A stretch of DNA of 64,000 nucleotides, from positions 434,001 through 498,000 of the forward strand of contig JASBNA010000028.1 of the NCBI GenBank assembly GCA_038087015.1, written 5' to 3'. The notes under the pieces are model-generated. The model saw only the letters and a program-made list of their open reading frames with translations. It had not been told where the DNA came from and made no database searches. A program made the position numbers and the translations under genes. The DNA is from Cerrena zonata (lineage: Eukaryota; Basidiomycota; Agaricomycetes; Polyporales; Cerrenaceae). This document shows positions 1-8,495 of the stretch, in pieces (within the stretch, counting starts at the first letter, position 1; the number at the start of each line of letters is the position of its first letter).

Positions 1-904
1 AATGAACTAATTCGCCAACTTTTTGAAAATTATCAACTGAAAGTGAACCGTCGGTGGCAGGGTATTGCACAAGAGCACCACAAACATCACTTAAGATTTC
101 TTTCAACTGATCAATACCTTCATTTGTTGATAAAGGCAATTGGATAATTTCAACGTTTAAATTAGTAGCACGCGATTGTATAACGTTTAAAGTTTGAGGA
201 TGTAAATCAGTATCAACAACGTATTTAGTTTTCTTACCCTTTAAATTATGAAACGATAATGACATGGCTTCCCCGGCTGCAGTACCTTCATCCAAAAGAG
301 AAGCATTGGCCATTGGCAAACCAGTTAAAGAAGAAACCATGGTTTGAAAATTGAGCAAAGATTCTAAACGACCTTGAGAAATTTCCGGCTGGTATGGAGT
401 ATAAGACGTATACCATTCTGGACTTTCCAACAAGTTTCTTTGGATAACCGGAGGAACTTTAGTTCCATAATAACCTTTACCAATAAAAGATTTAACGATT
501 TTATTTTTCAGAGCAATAGAATTCAAATGGTCCATCATCTCTGATTCAGTGAAACCCTTTTTAGGTTCAATTTGAAGTGGTCTCTTGATTAAAACATGCT
601 CTGGAATGGCGTGTGATAAAAACTCATCCAAATCCTTATACCCAATTGTACTCAACATATGGTCAACATTGTCAGGAGTTGGACCTAAATGGCGTCTTGC
701 AAAAGTATCTAAGTTAGCACTGGATACCAAATTTGCTGATGGATTATACACTTTCCCATAATTAGCAGATGAAGTATCAGCCTTGGTAGCAAGACTTCTA
801 TAAGTATTCAAAGTTAAAGGCTTTAAGGCTAATCTAGCATTATTCACCGATAACAATTTTTTTGATCTTATCGCGGTATTGGCAGCAAATCTCGCTCTGA
901 TCAT
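1..904 (-). CDS. GCV2: Glycine decarboxylase P protein, mitochondrial (5' part; runs off the window)
   Basis: P subunit of the mitochondrial glycine cleavage complex, which decarboxylates glycine with pyridoxal phosphate. The reading frame starts at an ATG whose first base is 904 and stays open to base 1, giving about 301 N-terminal residues of a protein that normally has about 1000. The first 45 residues are basic and rich in Ser/Ala/Leu, starting [10 protein letters not shown] and followed by RSLATKA, typical of a mitochondrial presequence. Then come [28 protein letters not shown] and [11 protein letters not shown], which are hallmarks of the N-terminal lobe of P proteins. The PLP lysine lies outside the window. 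Identity is recognised from these motifs. The upstream TGACTC elements suggest amino-acid (Gcn4-type) control, which is an inference. Confidence 0.93.
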   Translation of the reverse strand, partial: MIRARFAANTAIRSKKLLSVNNARLALKPLTLNTYRSLATKADTSSANYGKVYNPSANLVSSANLDTFARRHLGPTPDNVDHMLSTIGYKDLDEFLSHAIPEHVLIKRPLQIEPKKGFTESEMMDHLNSIALKNKIVKSFIGKGYYGTKVPPVIQRNLLESPEWYTSYTPYQPEISQGRLESLLNFQTMVSSLTGLPMANASLLDEGTAAGEAMSLSFHNLKGKKTKYVVDTDLHPQTLNVIQSRATNLNVEIIQLPLSTNEGIDQLKEILSDVCGALVQYPATDGSLSVDNFQKVGELVH

Positions 905-1415
905 CTTGGAAATTATCTTTATATAAGATCAGCTAAAGAAGAATATAAAGGAAAAGTTCCAGCAAGGGCTGTTTATAAAGGAGTAGAAGGAAAGTGAAAA
1001 AAAAAAAAAAAAGGAAAAAAAGGTTGGCCAAACAAAGGCCTATGGTTGTGAATTTTAAAAGTAGCAGAAGGTTATCGCATCCGTTCCCGAGTCAGAGCCA
1101 AAACCGAGTCCGTTTCTCGCCTGTTTTTCTGTGTTTTTTTTTTTTCTTTTTGTTAGCAGAACGCACTCCTTTAGTGCGATATGCCCGGGGGGGGAGCCAG
1201 GCGCGAGTCAGAAACGAGTCAGAAACGAGTCAGGACAAAAGTCATGTGATGAGCTGACTCTTTTATACCGTACAATGATCCGTTAATTAGCATTTTACTC
1301 CTTCAACAATTACTTCAAACGGCAGTCTACAGGTGAGATATTTTAAAAAAATATATATTCAAATATACTATTTATCAAATCAAAGAGAAACAACAATCAA
1401 CACAGGTTAATCAGC
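905..1415 (-). promoter_or_regulatory. GCV2 promoter / TEF1 3' region
   Basis: Intergenic stretch between two minus-strand genes. Minus-strand TATA-like sequences lie at 972-979 (TTTATAAA) and 1261-1267. Long A and T runs are present (about 998-1020 and 1134-1145), plus a run of G at about 1189-1196. The reading frame at 994-1257 is lysine-rich low-complexity sequence and is not taken as a gene. Confidence 0.6.
1205..1260. promoter_or_regulatory. Cluster of TGACTC (Gcn4-type) elements upstream of GCV2
   Basis: GAGTCA occurs at 1205-1210, 1216-1221 and 1227-1232, spaced exactly 11 bp apart. TGACTC in the opposite orientation is at 1255-1260, and another GAGTCA is at 1089-1094. TGACTC(A) is the core of the Gcn4 bZIP site in yeasts. 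Glycine-cleavage genes respond to amino-acid and one-carbon status, so the placement makes sense. Binding itself is inferred. Confidence 0.55.
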
Positions 1416-2792
1416 TTATTTCTTAGCGGCTTTTTGGGCAGCTTTGGTAACTTTACCAGCTTTGTCGGATTTTTCAACAGCTTTGATAACACCGACAGCA
1501 ACGGTTTGTCTCATATCTCTGACAGCGAATCTACCTAATGGTGGGTAGTCGGTGAAAGCTTCAACAGACATTGGTTTAGATGGAACCATTTTAACAATGG
1601 CAGCATCACCGGATTTAACGAATTTAGGGTTTTCTTCTAATTTTTTACCGGTTCTTCTGTCAATTTTTTCGATTAAAGTGTCGAATTTACAAGCAATGTG
1701 GGCAGTGTGACAATCTAAGACTGGAGAGTAACCAGCAGAGATTTGACCTGGATGGTTCAAGACAATAACTTGAGCATCGAAAGAGTCACAACCTTTTGGT
1801 GGATCGTTTTTAGAGTCACCACAAACGTTACCTCTTCTAATTTCTTTAACGGAAACGTTCTTAACGTTGAAACCAACATTGTCACCTGGGTTACCTTCAG
1901 CTAATTGTTCGTGGTGCATTTCGACGGATTTAACTTCAGTGGTAACACCGGCTGGGGCAAAAGTGACAACCATACCTGGTTTGATAACACCGGTTTCAAC
2001 TCTACCGACTGGCACAGTACCAATACCACCAATCTTGTAAACATCTTGTAATGGTAATCTTAATGGTTTATCAGTTGGTCTGGTTGGTGGTTCAATAGCA
2101 TCAATAGCTTCTAATAAAGTTTTACCGGTAGATTTACCAGCTTTGGTTTCTTTTTCCCAACCTTTGTACCATGGACAGTTGGTAGAGGCTTCAATCATGT
2201 TATCACCATTCCAACCAGAAATTGGAACGAATGGAACAGTCTTAGGGTTGTAACCAACCTTCTTAACGAAGTTAGAGGTTTCCTTGATGATTTCTTCAAA
2301 TCTGTTTTTGTCCCATTTAACGGAATCCATCTTGTTAACAGCAACAATTAATTGTCTAACACCTAAGGTGTAAGCTAATAAAGCGTGTTCTCTGGTTTGA
2401 CCATCTTTAGAGATACCGGCTTCGAATTCACCAACACCACCAGCAATAATCAAGATACCACAATCAGCTTGAGAAGTACCAGTAATCATATTTTTGATGA
2501 AATCTCTGTGACCTGGAGCATCAATAACGGTAACATGGTATTTTGGAGTTTCGAATTTCCATAAAGCGATATCAATAGTGATACCTCTTTCTCTTTCAGA
2601 CTTCAATTTATCTAAAACCCAAGCGTATTTGAAAGAACCTTTACCTAATTCAGCAGCTTCTTTTTCGAATTTTTCAATGGTTCTTTTATCGATACCACCA
2701 CACTTGTAAATTAAGTGACCGGTGGTAGTAGATTTACCGGAATCGACGTGACCAATAACGACTAAGTTAACGTGTTGTTTTTCTTTACCCAT
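1416..2792 (-). CDS. TEF1: Translation elongation factor 1-alpha
   Basis: Cytosolic GTPase that brings aminoacyl-tRNA to the ribosome. The intact frame gives 458 residues, the usual fungal length, beginning [22 protein letters not shown]. The G1 P-loop GHVDSGKS is at residues 14-21, the switch II DAPGH at about 91-95, and NKMD (G4) at about 153-156, followed by beta-barrel domains 2 and 3 and a Lys-rich C-terminus. Codon choice is strongly restricted, as in very highly expressed yeast genes. CUG-clade yeasts usually carry two near-identical copies (TEF1 and TEF2), and the sequence alone does not show which this is. Confidence 0.97.
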   Translation of the reverse strand: MGKEKQHVNLVVIGHVDSGKSTTTGHLIYKCGGIDKRTIEKFEKEAAELGKGSFKYAWVLDKLKSERERGITIDIALWKFETPKYHVTVIDAPGHRDFIKNMITGTSQADCGILIIAGGVGEFEAGISKDGQTREHALLAYTLGVRQLIVAVNKMDSVKWDKNRFEEIIKETSNFVKKVGYNPKTVPFVPISGWNGDNMIEASTNCPWYKGWEKETKAGKSTGKTLLEAIDAIEPPTRPTDKPLRLPLQDVYKIGGIGTVPVGRVETGVIKPGMVVTFAPAGVTTEVKSVEMHHEQLAEGNPGDNVGFNVKNVSVKEIRRGNVCGDSKNDPPKGCDSFDAQVIVLNHPGQISAGYSPVLDCHTAHIACKFDTLIEKIDRRTGKKLEENPKFVKSGDAAIVKMVPSKPMSVEAFTDYPPLGRFAVRDMRQTVAVGVIKAVEKSDKAGKVTKAAQKAAKK

Positions 2793-3146
2793 TTTTAATG
2801 AAGTTCTTAGATGAAGAAGAAAAAGAAGAAGGAAAAAAAAAAAAGGGAAGGAAAGAAGCAGTGTTAATAAGTACCGCCAAAAAAATTTTCCTTCTCTCAG
2901 TCAAAGTTTTCCAGTGTGTGCGAAGAGGGGGTGCGTTGCAACTACTATAGATAAAGAACGCAGAGCAAAAACTGCCAGTGCACGTGAGCGGCGCGTTGCC
3001 GTGCTGTGTGCACGTGCAGGCTTAGGGCTCCAGCCCTTGTCATAATTGATAAAACCGTATATCGACCAAGCTGCAACTACAATTTCATGATAATTATATA
3101 TATATATATAGATGTATTTTCTTTTTTAATAAAATAAATAAACAAG
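2793..3146 (-). promoter_or_regulatory. TEF1 promoter with E-boxes and a Tbf1-like site
   Basis: Two CACGTG E-boxes lie at 2981-2986 and 3011-3016. TTAGGGCT at 3022-3029 is an exact match to TTAGGGYT, the complement of the Tbf1 consensus. Tbf1 and Cbf1 replace Rap1 in ribosomal-protein and translation promoters of Candida-type yeasts, so a TEF promoter with this set is expected. Purine-rich A tracts lie next to the start codon. A TA dinucleotide run at about 3094-3109 lies nearer the 3' end of the neighbouring gene. Factor binding is inferred. Confidence 0.6.
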
Positions 3147-4688
3147 TTAGTTTTTGGAGAAAACGTTATCGCCTTTATTTGCAGTGTACGATTTTCTGAA
3201 GAGGTCACCATTATCATTGGGAGAGTTTGGGACTGGTGGAGGTAAACCATCTAGAGAAGATCTTGTAGTTGAAGTTGAAGATCTACGTCTTTGATTTCTA
3301 GCAAATTGGGGGTCAATTTTTTTATGATTCAACTTCAGTTGAGCAAAGAGACCCAAGATATCGGTAAGAGTAACCACGCCGATTAATTTACCGGGACGAC
3401 CACTTGGTTCTAAATTCAATAGATCCGATTCAGAAGGTTGGGGAGAAAGCACTGATTCGATTGGACCGGAATTATTTGAAGAGTTACTACTAACTGAATT
3501 ATGATTAATTGAAGGTCTTGAATCCACAATCCATAAACGATGGGATTGAGTGGCTACTAATTTAGCAATGACTCTACCTAAGCTCAGTTGGTTGTTAACA
3601 TGGAAAATTGGGAATTGGTCTTGACCTTCTTCAATACCCTTTTGGGATAAGTTATAGCTGATGAAATTTAAAACTGATTTAAATAATAAATGGGAATTTT
3701 TAGTGGAGCTAACGTTTTTCACATCCACAATTGAAATGTTACCAATCAATAAGTGTTTACGATCAATGACCGCCAATGAACTTACTCGTTCATTGAACAT
3801 TTTCAATAATGCATCAATTAGAGGTTGATCTTCATAAATGGTGAAAGGATTCGTTGAACCGATTTTCAAATCTTGTAAAGTTGAGTTCAAGTAATATTCC
3901 AAGGAAGGAAATCTACGGGCATTTTCCCACATGTACTTGATTAATCTTCTCTGGGATAAAACCCCAATGATTTGGTTTGTATTGTTGGTGATGGCTACCC
4001 GATGAGTGCCATTACCCAAAGCTTCCATTGCTTTTATCAAAGGTTGACTTGAATTAAATTGCAAAAACGGATTTTTTGGATGTAATTTAACAATAAAATC
4101 AACGGGCACTTCTTCCCCCCGTTTAGCCTTATTGATAATCTTCATAAAAAAGTCTCTTTTTTCATTTAATGACCAGTTTTTATCACCAATTTCATTAATT
4201 GGTAAATCATTAATATTAATTTTATTCATGATTAATAAAAGATAGGTGTTTAAATCACTAAAATCAAAAGTTAAGCAATTCGATAAATCCTTCAGATTCG
4301 AAGTACTCAAGGAAACCGGAATCGACGTTAAATCATGACTGATCAATGTTTCAAAAGCTTTTTGTATTGAGTAACTTGAATTAATTGATATTAATTTTGA
4401 TTGTTCGGCCAATTCGCTTAATGGTATTTCATTCCAATCACTCAGCTGAATCTGCGATGAAGCTTTGGAACTAATGGAGGTATTTCTAGATAAACTGAAT
4501 GAATTCAATTCATCGTTGATGGCCAAATCAGGTGTTTGGGGTAATGGTGGTGGTGAACTTAACAACTCAACCACTGACGGTTTACGAGAGGGATGTGAAT
4601 GATGATTCGAATGGGAATGGTGATGGTGCAAGCTTGGACTGGCAGGAGTCCTTTGGAAGTTGTTATTTGAATTGGTGGGAGTGTTCAT
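3147..4688 (-). CDS. SDS24: CBS-domain cell-cycle/PP2A regulator, Sds23/Sds24 family
   Basis: 513-residue protein of the Sds23/Sds24 family, tied to protein phosphatase regulation, cell separation and nutrient-dependent mitotic entry. The N-terminal 75 residues are low complexity and His/Ser/Pro-rich (HHHHSHSNHH). A four-CBS core follows: DLTSIPVSL at about 115, NGTHRVAITNNTNQIIGVLSQRRLI at about 230-253, a third repeat with NERVSSLAVIDRKHLLIG at about 299-316, and AKLVATQSHRLWIVDSRP at about 374-391 ending in GVVTLTDILGLF. The C-terminal tail is Ser/Arg-rich. A CTG codon in the fourth repeat (VNNQ-CTG-SLGR) fits Ser better than Leu. SDS23 and SDS24 are a duplicate pair in S. cerevisiae, so the symbol is a family label. 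Confidence 0.85.
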   Translation of the reverse strand: MNTPTNSNNNFQRTPASPSLHHHHSHSNHHSHPSRKPSVVELLSSPPPLPQTPDLAINDELNSFSLSRNTSISSKASSQIQLSDWNEIPLSELAEQSKLISINSSYSIQKAFETLISHDLTSIPVSLSTSNLKDLSNCLTFDFSDLNTYLLLIMNKININDLPINEIGDKNWSLNEKRDFFMKIINKAKRGEEVPVDFIVKLHPKNPFLQFNSSQPLIKAMEALGNGTHRVAITNNTNQIIGVLSQRRLIKYMWENARRFPSLEYYLNSTLQDLKIGSTNPFTIYEDQPLIDALLKMFNERVSSLAVIDRKHLLIGNISIVDVKNVSSTKNSHLLFKSVLNFISYNLSQKGIEEGQDQFPIFHVNNQLSLGRVIAKLVATQSHRLWIVDSRPSINHNSVSSNSSNNSGPIESVLSPQPSESDLLNLEPSGRPGKLIGVVTLTDILGLFAQLKLNHKKIDPQFARNQRRRSSTSTTRSSLDGLPPPVPNSPNDNGDLFRKSYTANKGDNVFSKN

Positions 4689-4985
4689 TATACTACCAAT
4701 ACCTAGTTATACCAGATAGCTAGTTAATTCAGCAGAAAAATTAATCGGACTAAAAATTAATCTGAAAAAAAAAAATCTAAAAGGTGGAGAAACAACAATA
4801 AAGGCTTAATATGTACTTCAATTCAATAAATCAAAGATAATTGACGTGAAATGATGTAAATACAAAGTGACCTGATAACTATGGATTAATTTGCTTGTGT
4901 AATAAACTTGCACTGGGGTTATTTCAGGACTTTGGAGGGCTAGCAATGTTTATCGGATGATTAAAGGAAACAATCCGTACCTCCG

Positions 4986-5014
4986 CCCCCCCCCCCCCGG
5001 GTGGCGGGCACGTG
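4986..5014. promoter_or_regulatory. 13-base C tract followed by a CACGTGAC E-box
   Basis: A run of 13 C (4986-4998) is followed 10 bp later by CACGTGAC (CACGTG at 5009-5014). The E-box suits a bHLH factor such as Cbf1 or Tye7. The homopolymer length may be unreliable. Confidence 0.4.
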
Positions 5015-5022
5015 ACACTTGC

Positions 5023-5165
5023 AGTTTACATTTTGACTTTTGCAGTTTGCATCTTGCAGTTTTCTTTTGACTTTTGCAGTTTGCCATTTGCAGTTTTTCT
5101 TTTAACCTTTGCAGTTTATCTTTTGCAGTTTACCATTTGCAGTTTACCATTTGCAGTTTACCTTA
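5023..5165 (+). repeat. Imperfect TGCAGTTT repeat block
   Basis: About nine copies of TGCAGTTT embedded in T-rich spacers. The last three (CCATTTGCAGTTTA) recur at about 14-bp intervals. No function is evident. The block lies directly before the decamer array, so the two minisatellites abut. Confidence 0.7.
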
Positions 5166-5197
5166 TTTCAATCATAAAACCAATACATATCACAATT

Positions 5198-5390
5198 CAT
5201 ACACTCATACACTCATACAATTTATACAATTTATACAATTTATACAATTTATACAATTCATACAATTCATACAACTTATACAATTTATACAATTTATACA
5301 ATTTATACAATTCATACAATTCATACAATTCATACAATTCATACAATTTATACAATTCATACAATTCATACAATTCATACAATTCATACA
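5198..5390 (+). repeat. 10-bp minisatellite (ATACAATTYA) with helically phased AATT tracts
   Basis: From about 5215 to 5388 there are about 17 head-to-tail 10-bp units that differ only at the ninth base (ATACAATTTA or ATACAATTCA). Shorter CATACACT variants flank them. Every unit carries AATT, so A/T tracts recur about once per helical turn, a pattern known to bend DNA. Because the unit is not a multiple of three and has no stop, most frames stay open (for example 5197-5391 minus), which creates false genes. Confidence 0.9.
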
Positions 5391-6010
5391 CTCATACAAT
5401 TTACACACAACTCATACATACACTCATACAATTCATAAACTCATATAGTTATTCAATTGTATCAAACACACCCGTACATGGGATGTACTCTCAGGTGAGT
5501 AGGAACTCCTATCCAGGGTCCACCCCCGTACACCCGGGCTTAGTGGGCCCATACCTCGGCATTCCGTCCAACAATTCGACATCACTTCCGTTACATGATG
5601 TAGACAATTAGACAATAGATAGCGCATGCACCCGGACACCAGATCCAACTTTTGGGATCGCCTGCACACAGCAAGCCCTACCCAACAAAAACCAGGGCCA
5701 TCAGACAAGGTTTCAACCGTTTGACTGGAACTTGACAAGGGAAAACGTTAGCTGCTCGAGCTGGTGGGGCCATTTCATGACACGCTCCTGCTTGTAATTG
5801 TAGTGCCATGTTCCTTGTATTGTATTTATTGTTGGCTGGTACCTTGTTTCCAGCAGTTTCCAGTGATATATTTTTTTTTGGGCCCAGCGTTTCTTTTTTA
5901 GCGAACTTTTTTTTTTTTTTTTGTTAATTTTTTTTTTTTGTTCGTTTTATTAATCTTATATATATACTGATAATTGCCAATTCTCCCTTCTTCCTTGCTC
6001 ATTAACCAAC

Positions 6011-7492
6011 ATGTCGGATAATTTGGAAGTGGTTGATATTACCAAGCTTAATGCTTTGGCAGCCGGTACCAATAAACGGACTCCAAGAGTTGTTGCTGCT
6101 GGTCTTGGAGGTAAGTTAATGGGTACCAAGGGATTAGTCAATGTTACTGCTGAACAGATTGCTGATGACTCGGTCAAGGCCATGGATACTAAGAATGCCA
6201 AATCGATGACTTTGGCGGAAAAAGATGAATTGGATAAACAAAAGTACCTGAAGATTCAACATATTAGTGAAAAACCATGGACTTTATCCAATTGGTACCA
6301 ACATATTAATTGGCTTAATATGATCTTGGTTGTGGTTATTCCAGTTTATGGTTTTGTTAGTGCCATTAGATATCCTCCTCTGTGGAAAACCACTCTTTTG
6401 GGATTGGTTTTATACGTTTTCAGTGGGATTTCCATCACTGCTGGGTACCATCGTTTATACGCTCATAAATCTTATGATGCCGCATTACCAGTCCGGTTAT
6501 TTTTCGCTTTATTCGGTGCTGGTGCAGTAGAAGGTTCAATCAAATGGTGGGGCCATTCTCATCGTGTTCATCATCGTTATACTGATACTCCCAGAGATCC
6601 TTATGATGCCAGACAAGGGTTCTGGTATAGTCATATGGGATGGATGTTGAGTATCCCTAATCCTAAGAACCGTGCTAGAGCCGATATCAGTGATTTGACT
6701 AGTGATTGGGTGGTTAACTTCCAACATCGTCATTATTTAACCTTGATGGTCTTTATGGCTCTTGTTTTACCTACTTTAATTGCCGGTTTAGGTTGGGGTG
6801 ATTACTGGGGGGGGTTTATCTACGGAGGGATTTTGAAAACCTTTGTTATTCAACAAGCCACCTTTTGTGTTAATTCTTTAGCCCACTGGATTGGGATTCA
6901 ACCTTTTGACGATCGTAGAACCCCTAGAGATCACGCCGTCACTGCGTTTGTTACTTTCGGGGAAGGTTATCATAACTTCCATCATGAATTTCCTTCGGAT
7001 TACAGAAATGCTTTGAAATGGTACCAATACGATCCAACCAAAATCACCATTTGGTTCTTATCCAAAATTGGTTTGGCCTGGAATTTGAAAACTTTTAGTC
7101 AAAATGCAATTGAACAGGGTCTTATTCAACAAGAACAGAAGAAATTGGACCTTATGAAGGCTAAATTGAACTGGGGATCCCAAGTTTCTGAATTACCAGT
7201 GTGGGATCGCGAAGAATTCAATACCAGAGCTAAAAAGGAAGGGTTATTGATCATTGCCGGGATCATCCATAATGTTTCTAAGTTCATTAAAGAACATCCG
7301 GGTGGTCAAGCCTTGGTTAGAGCCAGTATTGGTAAAGACGCCACCAAGGCCTTCAACGGGGCAGTCTATGCTCACTCAAACGCTGCTCATAATTTATTAT
7401 CTTCCATGAGAGTGGCTGTTTTACAAGACGGTGATGTCAGAAGTAATACTTTTGACTTGCAACAAGAATATTTGGATAAAAAAATCGAGTAA
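6011..7492 (+). CDS. OLE1: Stearoyl-CoA delta-9 desaturase with fused cytochrome b5 domain
   Basis: ER-membrane enzyme that makes palmitoleic and oleic acids from saturated acyl-CoA. 493 residues, intact, normal fungal length. Hydrophobic membrane segments lie at about 98-145 and 245-290. The three iron-binding histidine boxes are present: HRLYAH (about 147), HSHRVHHR (about 181-188) and HNFHHE (about 321-326). The C-terminal cytochrome b5 domain contains the haem-ligand motif HPGG at about 429-432. The N-terminus resembles Candida Ole1 proteins closely. Downstream lies a tandem-repeat 3' region and then a small mitochondrial gene on the same strand. Sterol- or fatty-acid-response elements were not identified. 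Confidence 0.97.
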   Translation: MSDNLEVVDITKLNALAAGTNKRTPRVVAAGLGGKLMGTKGLVNVTAEQIADDSVKAMDTKNAKSMTLAEKDELDKQKYLKIQHISEKPWTLSNWYQHINWLNMILVVVIPVYGFVSAIRYPPLWKTTLLGLVLYVFSGISITAGYHRLYAHKSYDAALPVRLFFALFGAGAVEGSIKWWGHSHRVHHRYTDTPRDPYDARQGFWYSHMGWMLSIPNPKNRARADISDLTSDWVVNFQHRHYLTLMVFMALVLPTLIAGLGWGDYWGGFIYGGILKTFVIQQATFCVNSLAHWIGIQPFDDRRTPRDHAVTAFVTFGEGYHNFHHEFPSDYRNALKWYQYDPTKITIWFLSKIGLAWNLKTFSQNAIEQGLIQQEQKKLDLMKAKLNWGSQVSELPVWDREEFNTRAKKEGLLIIAGIIHNVSKFIKEHPGGQALVRASIGKDATKAFNGAVYAHSNAAHNLLSSMRVAVLQDGDVRSNTFDLQQEYLDKKIE

Positions 7493-7535
7493 GTAATTAA
7501 TTAACGTGTATGATAATTTCATTGTAAACATGTAG

Positions 7536-7780
7536 ACTCATCTGTCATTCAGTTAATTTGGTAATAGTACTCATCTGTCATTCAGCTAATCTGGTAATAG
7601 TACTCATCTGTCATTAATCTGGTAACTCAGTAAGTTAATCTGGTAGTACTCATCTGTCATTCAGTTAATCTGGTAACTCAGCTAAGTTAATCTGGTAGTA
7701 CTCATCTGTCATTCAGTTAATCTGGTAACTCAGTAAGTTAATCTAACTCAGTAAGTTAATCTGGTAGTACTCATCTGTCA
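7536..7780 (+). repeat. Tandem repeat of ACTCATCTGTCA units in the OLE1 3' region
   Basis: ACTCATCTGTCA occurs at 7536, 7569, 7602, 7648, 7700 and 7769. Copies are joined by variants of TTCAGTTAATCTGGTAA and CTCAGTAAGTTAATCTGG, so the period varies from 33 to about 69 bp through nested duplication. It begins about 45 bp after the OLE1 stop and may be transcribed in its 3' UTR. No coding potential was seen. Confidence 0.85.
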
Positions 7781-7824
7781 ATAATCAGACGAGCGATGAC
7801 CTTGGAGGTACGGAGGGACGATAA

Positions 7825-7875
7825 AGTGGTGTTACTTTTTTTATCGCACCACTTGGGTGTAAAAGTAACACCACT
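7825..7875. repeat. Perfect 15-bp inverted repeat (hairpin) upstream of the QCR10-like gene
   Basis: AGTGGTGTTACTTTT at 7825-7839 is the exact reverse complement of AAAAGTAACACCACT at 7861-7875. The 21-base loop itself holds a smaller CACC/GGTG pairing. It could be a cruciform, a transcription-factor dimer site or an RNA hairpin ending the OLE1 transcript. Confidence 0.8.
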
Positions 7876-8008
7876 ATTTTGCAACAATCAGGTTACTATT
7901 CTACACTGGATTAGTATATAAACTGGCATGGGATCCTCGTTTAGCCATCTTCCCATCTCATCAAGATCATCGATTCGCTTATATATTCACTACAAATACA
8001 AATACAAA

Positions 8009-8182
8009 ATGCCTGCTACTCATATTGCCAGAACTTCTTTCCGTTCTTTATACGCTAAAAGATTACCTGCATTGGCCGTCTGGGCCTCTGGTTTAGGTTT
8101 GTTCTTAGGATGGCCTCATCTTGCTGCTGGTTTATCCAACAAGAGCCATCACGTTCCAAAAATTAACAAATCTTATATCTAA
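8009..8182 (+). CDS. QCR10: Small mitochondrial membrane protein, probable cytochrome bc1 subunit 10 (Qcr10-like)
   Basis: 57-residue protein starting MPATHIARTSFRSLY, a basic N-terminus, followed by one hydrophobic segment (residues about 19-40, with LGLFLGWPHL). The order of a basic Arg/Ser N-terminus, then a Pro-containing membrane helix, then GLF..GWP and a short polar tail resembles fungal Qcr10, the small bc1-complex subunit of about 75 residues. The match is short, so identity is tentative. An in-frame ATG at 7928 would give 84 residues, but its extra sequence looks like a leader and the shorter form suits the family better. No intron is needed, unlike the S. cerevisiae gene. Confidence 0.55.
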   Translation: MPATHIARTSFRSLYAKRLPALAVWASGLGLFLGWPHLAAGLSNKSHHVPKINKSYI

Positions 8183-8495
8183 TATCTACATCATAATACG
8201 ACTTACGATTACTTCAATAAATAAACATTCAATAAATAAACATTCATTCAATAAACATTCATTCAATAAATAAACATTCATTCAATAAATAAACACTTGA
8301 TATAATACATTCAATAGTAAATACTCCCGTTATTGTAGTATTAGTTAACACCCTGTAATCGTTAGGGTCTTAGTTGGGGAGAGACGTGCACCTACCCATT
8401 TTTTTCTTCTCTAGTAAAGGAGCACCTCGTCACTTATCAACTATAAAAAGGGCCCCAAGGAACCAAAGCATATCACTGATTGCCCAGTAAGCAAC
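8183..8495 (+). other. Intergenic AATAAACATTCATTC repeat and SNX3 promoter
   Basis: AT-rich repeats built from AATAAA and CATTCATTC fill about 8214-8297, just after the small mitochondrial gene; AATAAA-rich DNA could also serve 3'-end formation. A TATAAAAAG element at about 8443-8451 lies about 50 bp before the SNX3 start. Confidence 0.5.

Larger units (their letters stand above)
4689..6010. promoter_or_regulatory. Repeat-rich divergent promoter between SDS23/24 and OLE1
   Basis: 1.3 kb shared upstream region. It holds a 13-base C run, a CACGTG site, a TGCAGTTT repeat block and a decamer array (listed separately). Long T tracts at about 5869-5877 and 5908-5939 and a TA-rich element at about 5956-5967 lie just before the OLE1 start. 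Several reading frames here (for example 5012-5611) are open only because the repeat units lack stops. No credible protein was seen. Confidence 0.55.
7493..8008 (+). promoter_or_regulatory. OLE1 3' region and promoter of the QCR10-like gene
   Basis: Holds the six-copy ACTCATCTGTCA repeat, the 15-bp inverted repeat (both listed separately) and a TATA-like TATATAAAC at about 7914-7922. An in-frame ATG at 7928 lies upstream of the chosen small-gene start. Confidence 0.5.

Noticed and set aside
994..1257. 87-codon Lys-rich frame near GCV2
   Set aside because: Made from A tracts and the TGACTC repeat; not protein-like.
5012..5611. 199-codon plus-strand open frame and several overlapping frames on both strands
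   Set aside because: They are produced by the stop-free 10-bp repeat; open in many frames, no family features.
7928..8008. Upstream ATG for the small mitochondrial protein
   Set aside because: The added 27 residues resemble leader sequence and make the protein longer at the wrong end for the family; kept only as an alternative.
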